DNA from: Hexactinellida sp. DTS-2022
Lineage: Eukaryota > Porifera > Hexactinellida
Assembly (NCBI GenBank): GCA_028753945.1
Contig: JAPNXP010000012.1
Location: forward strand, 4,672,501 to 4,736,500
Length of the DNA stretch: 64,000 nt
Direction of reading: 5' to 3'
The notes below the pieces were generated by a model. It did no database searches, had not been told where the DNA came from, and saw only the letters and a program-made list of their open reading frames with translations. This document shows positions 41,788 through 53,229 of this stretch, piece after piece. Position 1 is the first letter of the stretch. The number at the start of each line of letters is the position of its first letter. The translations under genes were made by a program, and so were the position numbers.

Positions 41788-44700
41788 ATGCTAGCGCCGG
41801 GTAAGTTCGGAGGGAAGAAGAGGAATTTCAGAAAGCGGCTCTCTGACAACGTGGAGGTGATACAGGAATGCGGAGACACTGGCCCTGTCGTCCTACCATC
41901 TCCCGCTCCTAATCCGGTAGGATTAACCAGTAAGCATAGTTACAGGAGACCACCACACCCTATGTGTTATTCATTTAATAATTACTCAATTGTAGGTTTG
42001 CCCGGTTTGTATTATACTTATAGGGAAATTGAATCGTATTTACTTTAGATAAATACTTGCAGTTAGTAGGTAAACAAGTATGTCGGTTGCGTATTGCCAA
42101 CTTTCCAATATGATAAAGCGAATAAAAAACTTAAATATATACAAACGAGACCGCGCAGGGATAACTTATTAATGAATTACTAATTAGCTAATTAGTGAGA
42201 GTGAATCGAACAGATTATATCCTGTTTATAGCCTAAAGTTATGCAGTGCCCTATAGGTCAGAACTCCGCTCTCTCTGCACACACTGGATTGTAGCGATGA
42301 CGAAGACACGGTAGAGCCGGTCCGTCTGAAGCGGACCTCTCAGAGCCGAAAGATGACAAAGGAGAGTCTCTTCTCTCAAAGGTGTGGGCCCTCTTACCGC
42401 GACACGAGTAATGCTACCGGTTCGTTAGAGATAGCTTCTTCAAACCTGGAGCCAGACCCGGCTCCTAGAGACGAGGTAAGGTTAGTAAGTTCAGCTCGAC
42501 TCAACTGGTCTCTTTACATACATACTCCCATTAAACTAGCCACTAGGTTTCACCTGCTTATACGCTAAAAATTAAACTAAATTTATGGAAACTCATCTAA
42601 GAATGTGTATAGACATGTCTGTTATGGACATGTCTGTTATAGACATGTCTGTTATGGACATGTCTGTTATAGACATGTCTGTTATGGACATGTCTGTTAT
42701 GGACATGTCTGTTATAGACATGTCTGTTATGGACATGTCTGTTATAGACATGTCTGTTATGGACATGTCTGTTATGGACATGTCTGTTATAGACATGTCT
42801 GTTATGGACATGTCTGTTATGGACATGTCTGTTATAGACATGTCTGTTATGGACATGTCTGTTATGGACATGTCTGTTATGGACATGTCTGTTATAGACA
42901 TGTCTGTTATGGACATGTCTGTTATGGACATGTCTGTTATGGACATGTCTGTTATAGACATGTCTGTTATGGACATGTCTGTTATAGACATGTCTGTTAT
43001 GGACATGTCTGTTATAGACATGTCTGTTATGGACATAAAAGTCATAAAACAGTGGGTAGCAATTCTGACACGGCTTATGAACTTCCATGGTACCTCTAAT
43101 AGTGGTAGCAATTCTGACATGCAATAGTCCAATCTATTTCCAAAAATTTAAATTTTCATGATTAACATGATTTTTTATTATACAAGTGAAAACCGGTTTT
43201 TTCTAACACCTGTTTTTTCTAACTAATCGGTTTTTTTATAACTAGCTATTTATTATAAGGGAATCCTTATATAGAGCTGAGCTTTGTAGAGTTCAGATTT
43301 TATCCCATACTAAAAGCCCAGGCTTACTTTCTAAAGGTCAATTTCGAACTCTGGAAAAAAACTGACCTTTCTCAGTGCATGAATACACATAGTGAAAAAC
43401 TGAACTCTACAAAGCTCAGCTCTATATAAGTAATTTCTTATTATAATTGTGTAAGAAATTCCAATTTTGTTTTATTTTTTTCTTCCATCCCTGGGCAGGG
43501 AAATCTAAGCAAGCTAATGAACACTAATGAATATTAACAGCACATGGTGACATTCTACCTTCCATAACTTTATATACTTGACCACAGTCCTGACTATGAA
43601 CCCGGCTATAACAAGGGTTGGTATTTAAAATAACTCTTTGTACATAATTAATGCTACGTGTAGTAACATAGCAGTAATTACAGTCTACAGTAGTAAAATA
43701 CAAATAGTAAGTTCGTGGAGAGTTCTCCCTTAAGAAGAGTTGCTATCAGAGGACTCGTTAGCTAACTGTGTGGACACTAGTTGGTAGGAAGAAGGTAGCG
43801 GTTTTATTATCTTCTGCAGGATATTCCCTTCTTTCTGTTTGGTTCTCCTCCCGGGCAGATTGTCTTTCATTCTCATCTGTCGAGCGATTGTGTATTTCCC
43901 TCTCCGCTTAAGCATCCTCCGCTTGTAGCCGCCCCAGTACACCCACGAACCGAAGCAAATACAAATGTTGGAGAGACAGGAACACAGGGCTAACGGCAGA
44001 TAGGAGAGTAGCATAGACCTAATGCAGCTAGAACTCATGTCCCATCCGAGGCCTTCTAGCCCGTCAGAAGAGGTAGGTGCATCCTCAGTAGTGTACGTAA
44101 GACTGCTCTCTGTGGTATCAGCTGCTGTCTGAGCTAGTTGTGAAGTTGTAGCTGTTGTAGTGTGAGGGTGTGTTGAAGTAGCGACTGTAGTGTTAGTGCT
44201 GTTAGTAGTTGAGTCAGTTCGAGCCGGGGGTAGACTAGTAGAGTTCGAGTCATTCTGTATTATTGTTATGTTGCATTCCTCTCCCTCACACTTGTCGCTA
44301 TCCAGACACCCCGTCACGTGATGACAGGACTGATTATCGCTGCACTCACACTCCCCCCGACACTGGTCCCCATAGGTCCCCGCTGGACACAGAGAGTCGC
44401 ACTTCGTTCCCGTGTACCCCGGGCCGCACAAACAGACGCCGGTCTCTGGGTGGCACGCGCCAGGGGTGGGGCACCAACACATCGTGTTGCAGTCGGGTCC
44501 GTAGAAGTAGGCGGGACAGGGGTGCTCGCACAGCTGTCCTATCCACCCGTCCTCACACAGGCACTCACTCGCAGCCTCGCCGGCCTCGCAGTATCCGTGC
44601 TGTCCACAGGTTCCGTTAGCGCAGAGGAGCTCAGCGCACCCCCGGCCCGTCCAGGGGCTGGTACATAGGCACTCTCCCCCCACGCACTCCCCGCGCTTGT

Positions 44701-47700
44701 TGCAGTCCTGCGGCACACAGCTCGCCTCGTGAGCACACACGACACTTGACACCTGTCGCATGCACCTGTACTCGGGGCCGCCCGGACAGTGGTCGCTCAC
44801 GTGGTTCGCCAGGACTCCATTCCTCACGAGAGTGGCAGACCCGCCCCCGTCCAGATTGATCGCATTAACAGCGCCCTGCCGTATCATTATGTCGGCCAGC
44901 TCGAACAGGTTGACTCCCCGCTTCCTCGTCTGTCCGTCCACAACAGCCATCATAACTCTTCCCTGTCTGTCATGGCCCACCGCGGTGCGGGCCGACACAA
45001 CGTTAACGAACTCTGTGAGATTCCCAGTCTCCTCGTTGTGGTCGGACTCTATGCGCATGCTCTCGTTAACGAAGTTGCTTCCGTTCTTGACCAGCCAGAT
45101 GACCCCGCTCAGCAGCTGCAGGAAGGGGTCCGTCTTGTTGCGCACCTCCTCATTCGACAGGTACCCTACGAATATCTTGCCGCTCGCTTTTATACCGAAG
45201 TTAGCGTTCACCACGTGGTCCGACTCTCTCACGAATCTCCCGTCGGACACGAGGTTCCCCAGACAGGCGCTGGTGCCCAGTCGGAAGAACCCTGCGTTTT
45301 GTGCCACCACGCACCCGCCCCTCCTCCTGCTGGCCGTCACCTGCACGGTGGCTCGCGCGGGCCAGAACCTGCCGCAGCTGCCCGGTGTGAAAGGCTCCAG
45401 CACTGAGAAGGTAGTACGCGGATGGTCCACAAAGGTAACTGTACCTAGTGCCGATCTACCCGGGTCTTTAGTTGCGTCGATGAACTGTAGAGTCTGTATG
45501 TGTGCCCACCCATTGACGTTAGGATCCTGTGTCTCGTAGAAGTGTGTGAAGTTGTGTTTGGTTGTGTTTGTTGTTGATCTCTCGAAGCGAGGATAGTCCA
45601 AGTATGGGGTGAGAATATCTGTGGGTGTGCTAGATAGAGAGTCACTGGGTAACTGATTGATTTCTGCCTGTACCAGTACGAAATGTAGAGCCACTAGTAG
45701 AGTCGATATGCTAAAAAGATGTTTCATATCGCTATGAAAATACTTTATGATAACTTTAGTTAATTTATAACTTATGACTACTAAGTCAAATTAGTTAATA
45801 ATGATTTTGACAAATGTGTCCACCTATGTATTAGCAATTATGTATGTAAGGTTGCTCTAGAAATTGATTAATTATTACAAATAAAGATTTGACTATGTAT
45901 TGGAACATAATGGAACAGCTCTTGTAGATATTATTTGAGTTCTTTCTGTTTACTGACTTCTAAATATATTTTAACAATTATTTACTTATTGACTTCCTCC
46001 TGATGAGATTTATATATTCAGGAATATGAACTACTTTTGCCTGTAACAATGCACATACTTATGCCAGTGATTGCTTTTGCTTGTTTTTATGGCTTAGACA
46101 ATTGTTAGTTTTCGTATTGTGGCATCATTAGAGAATATTCCGTTTGGTTGCACGAATATACCATTATTCAGTACTATTTGGTATAGTTAGGTTATTAACA
46201 AGCCTACTGCTTGTAATTTGATTTCAACAAAACTCCCGTTAATACTCTACGTATAGATTTACAACAGCATTATCATTAGGGCTTAGCGACGAGTGAGGAG
46301 CTGACCAAACTCCGCTCTAGCGTGCAGATAGGTATAATCCCAGATGCCAACGCGATCCATCTCGCTAAGACGCAGCGGGAGATAGCCAGGAGGAGACAGG
46401 AGCGGGAGACCGCCTCCCCGCTCCCGGCATTTATCCCTATTAACAAGCGTACCACGGTGCCCGATACACAGGTAGAAAAACCCCAGCACAACTCTAGGTT
46501 AATTCGAGAGGAAATGGACATAGATCTCAGCGAGGAAGAAGAATCGCTAACACTCAACCATAATTCTAGTAAGAGTCGGAAAGTAGCGATTTCCTATAAC
46601 CGAGACCTCAGCTCAGAAGATGACGACGAGGTATAAAGTATTAATTATTACATAATCGGATATCAGCGTTTAGCGGGTTGTCTAATAGAAAATGCATTGC
46701 TCAATTAGCAAGTGAGTAAGTAACCATAATTTGTAAATGCGACTTGCTATTACATAATTTACATTAGTAACTTAGCAAGTCGCATTTACAAATCATAATT
46801 GCTAATATTTGTAAGATCAATACGTATATTGTTCTTACAATAATTAATAAAAGATGGTTTGATAATTTACATTGGTTTTAACAACACAAACAAATCTACT
46901 TAACTGAGCAAATTTGTCTCACAAATAGGGCCAATAGTCTCTATACTTAACTACACGTAATTATAACTGGGTGATCACCGTTTCTTTACATTCCTGTTTT
47001 CCTTGACTGATAGCAGAATCAAGTTCCCGGGTCCATACTGCAGGAATATCACCAGCGCTGCCTGTAACATTAATCCCAGAGCTAGCGACTTTGCCAGAAA
47101 CCCTAGCCCCTCCAGCGTCCCGTATCCGTCCACTTCCTCTATACCAATTAGCGCAGTCACCGTCGGCATAATTACAAGCATTAACCCGATGTAGCGGTGG
47201 AACAGCATTATCGCTTCTTTGTATCTCAGGGCAATCCTTATCGGGATCAGAAAGAAGATTAGACCTACTAGCCATTGCAGCACAAATACAACAATCGTTA
47301 TCGCCCCGAACCAACTGTGAATGCTTGTGAAATGAACATTGTATCCATCTAGCTTATACTTAACTATAATTACTAGACCAGCTGCTGCGAGCGCGAGGCT
47401 GGCCAGTAGGAGCACGGCGTGTATGATCTTTAGATAGATTCGATCCAATTTTATAATTCTGTAGCGGTATATGAGCACTGCATTCACGGGCAGGATGCAT
47501 AGACCCATGACCATGAATATTTTGTGGAGATTGAAGAATTGATAGGTCTTCGAGTCGAGAGAGAAGCCCTGGGTTTTGCTATCTTTCGCGTGGAATCTGA
47601 CAGTCAGCCAGCTGAAGAGCAGGGAAATATTAACAACAACAACAATGTTCACAAGCACTAATACCACCAGCCTACCCACTCTTCGAGACAGCATCTTCAG

Positions 47701-50018
47701 AAGTGGGAAATAACTATGGATTGACTCATCATCCCCTGTTCTCTGAATCGTGATAAGTGGTGCGCCTTCTTGCATTTCTGTTCTCACTCTATTCATGCAA
47801 ATCTACAGATTATAGTACGGCTATATCTCATCCCCTTTATATGAAATGCTATCTTCATTTATCCACGAGCCTTTGCTTGTGATCCTATTACATACTCTGA
47901 TGATATCAAGATACAATTTTAACTCCCAAGTTACTCGCCCACATGTCTATATTACAAATCTAACATATTTCAATAAATTACGCTCGTGGTTGTCTATGAC
48001 TTGATCGAATTATTTTCTGTCTCACATCATAATATAAATAGAAAGGTGAATGGATTGACCTAATCATACCCAGTATTTTATTTTTGCAAATAATCAATAA
48101 CACCACAATCAATCCTCAAGGTCAACTTGTGATGGTACAAATGTAAGGGCCACTATACGTTTACTATGATACGACATACAGGTACAGTAGAACTCGGTTA
48201 AAACGTACCACCTTGGGAAACAAGTAAAAGTACGTACTAACCTAGGTACGTCTTATCCGTATGCATAATCCACAAGTCGAAGTACTGACTTAACTTGTTC
48301 AATGATATGAATAGTTGAATACTATGTAGGGTATTCAAGTCTTTAAAATAAGTACATTTTATTTACTTGGGAATATAAATTGGTAGTCTTATCCGAGGTA
48401 CGTATTTACAGAATCATTTATAATGGATCAGATAGGAAGATTATTAGAGAACAGTACATAGTATCCGAGAGTACGTACTAAGCGAGTTCCACTGTAACAT
48501 ACATTATATTTGTTTTGTTTGTTTATTGTTTGGTGTGTCCAGGTGAAGAGATGGGAAGAGGAACAGATGATGAAGGGAGTGACAGCTGGAGTTGTGACAG
48601 ACGAGTGTGCTGCGAGTAATAACCACTATTCTGCAGAAAGCAGCAAACTGCGCTATTCAGACAATGGAGATAAAGCGTCGGTTGAGAACAAACGAGTATT
48701 CTCACAGCAAGTTATAGTTGAAGATGGGATAGAGAGGTGAACTTTATTTATGCATGCATAATCCAGCGGATATTTGCAAATTAAGTGATTATATTGAATT
48801 TGCATTCCTGATAATTCATTTATACTTTAGTCTTGGCGAGTCTATGTTGTTATTGTCATCATTAATATCCACAGTCCATTTGTTACAAAGAATTGGACTT
48901 GGTATCCATCAAGCAACGCAATAAATAATAGGGATTTAATGTAAAGCTTTTTTAAACTTAATACATTTTCAATGGCATTGATATTTAATGAGCACGAGCC
49001 CTTCGGTCTCGGTCGCTTTGCGACAGATCGGTGCTACGCACCTCAAGTTAACGGCCGCTGTGCGGCCTTACTCCTCACACTTTCTACCATGGAAATGGTA
49101 GAAAGGGGCGTTATGATTTTGAATTTTTTATTAATTTGTTTACCTATTTGTGTAAACAACAACAACAACAACAAATACTCATATTAGAATTTTTTAAATG
49201 CGAAAATCGTGTTCATCATCTTGTTTACCTATTATACCCGTTGAAAGCTAACTTCTAGGTTGATTTTGAATTTTCATTAATTTGTTTACCTATTTTGTGT
49301 AAACAACAACAAATATTCATATGAGAAATTTTTAAACGCGAAAATCGTGTTCAGCATACTTGTTTACCTATAATACTCGTTGAAAGCTAACTTCTAGGTT
49401 GATTTTGAATTTTCATTAATTTGTTTACCTATTTTGTGTAAACAACAACAAATATTCATATGATAAATTTTTAAACGCGAAAATCGTGTTCAGCATACTT
49501 GTTTACCTATAATACTCGTTGAAAGCTAACTTCTAGGTTGATTTTGAATTTTCATTAATTTGTTTACCTATTTTGTGTAGACAACAACAAAAAATATTCA
49601 TATGAGAATTTTTTAAACGCGAAATTCGTGTTCAGCATACTTGTTTACCTATAATACCCGTTGAAAGCTAACTTCTAGGTTGATTTTGAATTTTCATTAA
49701 TTTGTTTACCTATTTTGTGTAGACAACAACAACAAATATTAATATGAGAAATTTTTAAACGCGAAATTCGTGTTCAGCATACTTGTTTACCTATAATACC
49801 CGTTGAAAGCTAACTTCTAGGTTGATTTTGAATTTTCATTAATTTGTTTACCTATTTTGTGTAAACAACAACAACAAATATTCATATGAGAAATTTATAA
49901 ACGCGAAATTCGTGTTCAGCATACTTGTTTACCTATTATAACATTTGAAAGTTAGTTTATATCTCAATATTAATTGCGGTTTCTATTCCCCCAATCACTT
50001 TAATACAATCCGGACAAA

Positions 50019-50074
<56 letters not shown>

Positions 50075-53000
50075 ACAATCGAGATTTAATAATATAGATG
50101 TTCTTAACTTCTTATTCAGTAAACTCATAAATATTATACACGATTGTTCTGATGAAATTATTCTTATTATCCTGAAATGCATATCAACTTATTAACCATA
50201 TCCCTAGGCCGATACATAGGGTTTGTAGCGCATGGTCCAATCAGCAGTAGTTTGTTGAGAGGTATTTTTCTATTAATCATAATACAAATTGTCCCTAAAT
50301 TCCCTCAATATTGCTCCTAACCCATGCGTCCTACCGCTACCGATGCCCATACCGAGTCTACGCCCCTGTTAACCTTCTCACTCGCACATGCTAATGGAAT
50401 TAATCATAATTTAAAATTCTTATTTAAATTTAAATATTATTTGCAGCTCCAAAGATACTTCGGAACTCATTTCAGATGTGTCAGTTCAGTCTATGCTGCA
50501 AGCTGTAAGAAGCCAGTATGGAGAATTAGAAGAAACTTATTCGTTCACTGAGATGGAGTGGGACAGGAACTTAAAAACTATATTAGCTACCGAGGAAAGT
50601 TTAACTTCATCAAAAGAAAAACTTGAGAACGAGAAAAATAATTATAGGTAATTGTTACCCATTTATTCTGTCATCGACAAACCTAGGCCAATCGATAATC
50701 AATGTTGGTAGAAATGCTGTTAACAGCATCTAATTTGCTGTTAACAGTTACCTTTCTTCCCCAAAGTATTAAGTTTACATCCTCCCAAAAGTAAATTTTG
50801 CCATGTTGTGATATGGATGAGTTACATTCTAGTAACAATATGTGTTTTTAATTTAGAATAAGTTAGCTGCCGTTAACTGTTTTAATTTGCTATTAATAAT
50901 ATCTTATTAACAAACAGTACATATCTGTAGTTAACAGCAAGTTAAGTTAATAGCTTTAACGGCAATTTTGACTCCCGATATATATGTAATTTCCCTCCAT
51001 ACTTCTTATGCATCCAATACCCTTTCGTGATGGTAAAATTTCAAAATTCCTTTATTATATGCAAGAATACGAATGATCAGAAATCGCTATTAACAGCAAA
51101 AAATGCTGTTTGCTGTGAACACATAGGCATTTACATATACGCATCTGACATTAATATTATTAAAGTTTATCAATTTTGAGTTCTTATTTACGATTTACAG
51201 GAAATATATACATTGTATATGTTTACCGTATGTGGAAAATAATGTATATTAATCGATTTACTCTGAAAAGTTTAATATTTACAGTTAAAATACAGTTAAA
51301 ATCCCCCATTATTCATTAAAATATTTAACCTTCTAGAATCTAGATACTAACTTTAATCTTTATCGGAGGTTCTACCTTTAATACCTTATAATATTAATAC
51401 GTTTTATGCGAGAGATAATTCACGTATTATACAACTTTGATTCCATGTATCAGATTTCCACTTTATAATCTAATCGGATTTACAGGTACACTGTAGACTA
51501 ATTAGCTCCAGCTCCAATATTATAAATGCATTAACGAAGACGGCTACAAATGTGTTCTCCCAACAACACACGATCATATTACGATATATTAAGATCATTT
51601 CTTATAATAACACATCCAGCATATATCATGTATATCTAATGATTCTAATCAAATACTTTTGGTAAAATTTATTCCTCCTTCACTGTCTGCTCTAAATATT
51701 GTAATAATTGATGAAAATAGCTGGATATTAATAGAATTAATTAACAGAAAGTTCAGGTTTTGACTATTTTAGATATTTGGTTCATTTGATCATGTTGCCA
51801 CGTGTATATTTGCATATAATTAGCATATATCCACTATCCAAAGTGCACAAGTTCAGGGTTTCTGTAATTATAATTCCCTCGCCTTAGATTCTTTCATGAA
51901 ATTGGTGACTACGTACATGACCTATTGGAATGTATCGGAGAGAAGACAGTTATTATAGATCGCATGGAGTCACAAATAATAGGAATCCGTTCTGAAATAG
52001 CTCAACATATTCTTGAAAATAGGAAACAGATTCTATTAGAGAGAGATCGTCTCTCTAGACAGGATATTTTAATTGCACAGTCTGCTTATCCGTCAGAAGT
52101 CCAGTTCGACTTGATGACTGAAGACGAGAATAATAATCTAACAGAGTTGTGTGCCAGTTATGAGAAGAAGAGAGATGATGTTATACGTGAGTCGGTTGAG
52201 CTGTTCTCTGATGCCCTGGAGGTATACTCCTCAGCTGATCGAGTCATTCAACGATTCGAAACTTGGAGACTGAATCACACTGAGTCCTACCAGCAATCTT
52301 ACATCCCATTATTCCTACCCAAGTAAGCTATTAGTACCATTGTGTATAACCTCTTTTGATGCAAACCTCTTAGGATCCTAGCTAATTACGCGCGCCTAGA
52401 GCTCCTGAAATGGGACCCCCTAAGTTCAGAGGCGACCAGCTGGAAACTGCACAGATGGTACGTCTCTCTTCTCCCGGTTTCAAGCCCGGAGAATGATCTC
52501 CTCTCCCCTCTCGTCGAGCTAGCCTTGGTCCCCCTCCTAACACAGACGGTCAGTTCCGTGTGGGATCCCATGTCCGCATCGCAAACCCGAACGCTCGCGC
52601 TGTCCCTACTGCAGATTAGTAATGTGAGTGGTACGCAGGTATCAATCAATGGTTAACTAATAGAAACATTTTAATAGGAGTTTCCAAATCTTGACAGCAA
52701 CAAACCAATGCAGAACTTATACCAAACAGCAACCAAAAAGTTTGTTGCTGCTACTCAGGGTTTCTACATGCCAATGTTCACTAAGGATCACCTGGAGAAG
52801 AACTCCGAGTCCGAGTCTCTGCTTAGTTACCAGTTCTGGCTTGGCGTTCAGCTCGGGACTAACATATCTCTGTGGACCGGTCTCATCCCGGAGCACACCT
52901 TGGTTGAGCTTATTCTAGACGGCCTGTTGAACCGGTTCCTGACGCTAGCGCTGCACCAGTTCTCCGACTGTCTGCAGTCGGTGGAGAAGTGTGCTAGGAT

Positions 53001-53229
53001 CGTAGACTTCCTTCCCGACAGCGTGAAGAGAGGGACGCACCACTCGGAGGTAGGGGCCCTCGTCAGGTACATGTGCTGGCTCGTAGAAGCTCTGGACCGG
53101 GAGTCTATGGCAGGACCGGACTTCATTAAGAAGAGAGCACGCGATGGGAAAGTAGAACTGATATCTCTTGTCCGGTGTTTGTCTTCTCAGCAAGCTACTA
53201 ACTTAGCACAACAGTTTGTCAATAAATAA
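41788..53229 (+). CDS. PAXBP1: PAXBP1/GCFC family protein, eight exons with nested genes
   Basis: Exons by splice signals and phase: 41788-41916, 42257-42475, 46280-46630, 48543-48736, 50447-50647, 51888-52322, 52374-52623, 52678-53229, giving 776 residues (human about 917). Family landmarks in order: NFRKR start; DCSDDEDTVEPVRLKR; IIPDANAIHLAKTQREIARRR; RLIREE; VKRWEEEQMMKG; FFHEIGDYVHDLLECIGEK; ARLELLKWDPL; SVWDPMSASQTR; ISLWTGL...DGLLNRFLTLAL. It is a nuclear protein; PAXBP1 bridges PAX3/7 to H3K4 methyltransferase in vertebrates, and GCFC proteins are tied to splicing. Introns 2 and 3 hold opposite-strand genes, and intron 4 a hairpin-head repeat. All eight joins keep the frame, so confidence is high. 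Confidence 0.9.
42611..43036. repeat. 15-bp minisatellite of p53-type half-sites
   Basis: 28 copies of (A/G)GACATGTCT spaced by GTTAT, running 42611-43025, plus a broken copy to 43036. Every decamer fits the p53-family half-site RRRCWWGYYY. Units are otherwise identical; only the first base varies (10-12 A, the rest G). The array lies in PAXBP1 intron 2. It has no stop in several frames on either strand, which follows from its composition and is not evidence of coding. Confidence 0.95.
43259..43437 (-). mobile_element. 179-bp MITE with 9-bp target duplication, copy B
   Basis: It is flanked by TTATTATAA at 43250-43258 and 43438-43446. It is almost identical to the reverse complement of 37444-37622, which suggests recent movement. 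It lies in PAXBP1 intron 2. Confidence 0.9.
43730..45727 (-). CDS. NAGPA: NAGPA, lysosomal-enzyme uncovering enzyme, nested in PAXBP1 intron 2
   Basis: 665 residues, one exon. A signal peptide (about 1-21) precedes the phosphodiester glycosidase domain (about 65-340; AQNAGFFRLGTSACLGNLVSDG, RTAVGHD, NAINLDGGGSATLV). Several EGF-like Cys-rich modules follow (about 345-490), then a Ser/Thr-rich stalk, one membrane helix (about 570-595) and a cytosolic tail. The enzyme removes GlcNAc to expose mannose-6-phosphate on lysosomal hydrolases in the trans-Golgi. The tail holds YQLV, a YxxPhi sorting motif like that of the human enzyme. TATTTTCATAG just before the start is acceptor-like. The whole gene lies inside an intron of a gene on the other strand. 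Confidence 0.93.
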   Translation of the reverse strand: MKHLFSISTLLVALHFVLVQAEINQLPSDSLSSTPTDILTPYLDYPRFERSTTNTTKHNFTHFYETQDPNVNGWAHIQTLQFIDATKDPGRSALGTVTFVDHPRTTFSVLEPFTPGSCGRFWPARATVQVTASRRRGGCVVAQNAGFFRLGTSACLGNLVSDGRFVRESDHVVNANFGIKASGKIFVGYLSNEEVRNKTDPFLQLLSGVIWLVKNGSNFVNESMRIESDHNEETGNLTEFVNVVSARTAVGHDRQGRVMMAVVDGQTRKRGVNLFELADIMIRQGAVNAINLDGGGSATLVRNGVLANHVSDHCPGGPEYRCMRQVSSVVCAHEASCVPQDCNKRGECVGGECLCTSPWTGRGCAELLCANGTCGQHGYCEAGEAASECLCEDGWIGQLCEHPCPAYFYGPDCNTMCWCPTPGACHPETGVCLCGPGYTGTKCDSLCPAGTYGDQCRGECECSDNQSCHHVTGCLDSDKCEGEECNITIIQNDSNSTSLPPARTDSTTNSTNTTVATSTHPHTTTATTSQLAQTAADTTESSLTYTTEDAPTSSDGLEGLGWDMSSSCIRSMLLSYLPLALCSCLSNICICFGSWVYWGGYKRRMLKRRGKYTIARQMRMKDNLPGRRTKQKEGNILQKIIKPLPSSYQLVSTQLANESSDSNSS
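46280..46630 (+). other. PAXBP1: PAXBP1 exon 3
   Basis: The acceptor CATTATCATTAG precedes 46280 and the donor GAG/GTATAA follows 46630; the exon is 117 codons in phase 0. It is listed separately because it stands between the two nested genes and encodes the IPDANAIHLAKTQ landmark. Confidence 0.9.
46722..46800. repeat. Inverted repeat in PAXBP1 intron 3
   Basis: The arms ATTTGTAAATGCGACTTGCT and AGCAAGTCGCATTTACAAAT pair perfectly over 20 bp with about 28 bases between. This may be a MITE end pair or a local foldback. Confidence 0.6.
46975..47796 (-). CDS. Cytochrome b561-family transmembrane electron carrier, nested in PAXBP1 intron 3
   Basis: 273 residues, one exon, with six predicted membrane segments. 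Candidate haem ligands are the His in FFNLHKIFMVMG, IIHAVLLL, SIHSWFGA and LFHRYIG, the four-His pattern of CYB561 proteins. The family carries electrons across membranes, usually from cytosolic ascorbate to luminal or extracellular acceptors. The Lys/Arg-rich cytosolic ascorbate site is not obvious. The N-terminus carries a 40-residue polar lead. The C-terminal half is more diverged, so the exact subfamily is not set. Confidence 0.8.
   Translation of the reverse strand: MNRVRTEMQEGAPLITIQRTGDDESIHSYFPLLKMLSRRVGRLVVLVLVNIVVVVNISLLFSWLTVRFHAKDSKTQGFSLDSKTYQFFNLHKIFMVMGLCILPVNAVLIYRYRIIKLDRIYLKIIHAVLLLASLALAAAGLVIIVKYKLDGYNVHFTSIHSWFGAITIVVFVLQWLVGLIFFLIPIRIALRYKEAIMLFHRYIGLMLVIMPTVTALIGIEEVDGYGTLEGLGFLAKSLALGLMLQAALVIFLQYGPGNLILLSVKENRNVKKR
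48185..48494. mobile_element. CAGT/TA MITE at the end of PAXBP1 intron 3
   Basis: 310 bp between TA dinucleotides, starting CAGTAGAACTCGGTTA and ending GCGAGTTCCACTG. The interior repeats TACGTACTAA and TTATCCG. It ends 48 bp before exon 4. Confidence 0.75.
48995..50099 (+). mobile_element. Hairpin-head repeat, copy 2, in PAXBP1 intron 4
   Basis: The head is nearly identical to 13793-13865, including CGAGCCCTTCGGTCTCG and GGCCGCTGTGCGGCC (loop base changed only). It continues through about six tandem units of 139-142 bp to an (AC) run of about 50 bp and the tail AACAATCGAGATTTAATAAT. It lies on the PAXBP1 sense strand. The left flank differs from that of copy 1, which marks the head as a true element boundary. 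Confidence 0.85.
50648..51887. other. PAXBP1 intron 5, nothing else seen
   Basis: AT-rich. The words TTAACAGCA and TGCTGTTAACAG recur loosely around 50710-51120, which looks like a decayed repeat. No gene is supported. Confidence 0.5.

Noticed and set aside
42585-43132. Long open frames on both strands over the 15-bp repeat (DMSVM/IDMSV and complement)
   Set aside because: Open in several frames only because the unit length is a multiple of three and contains no stop; no start context, domain or non-repeat coding around it.
48510-48740. Separate small genes at 41788, 46322, 48510, 51925 and 52708
   Set aside because: Each begins or ends at splice signals and together they spell PAXBP1 in order and phase.
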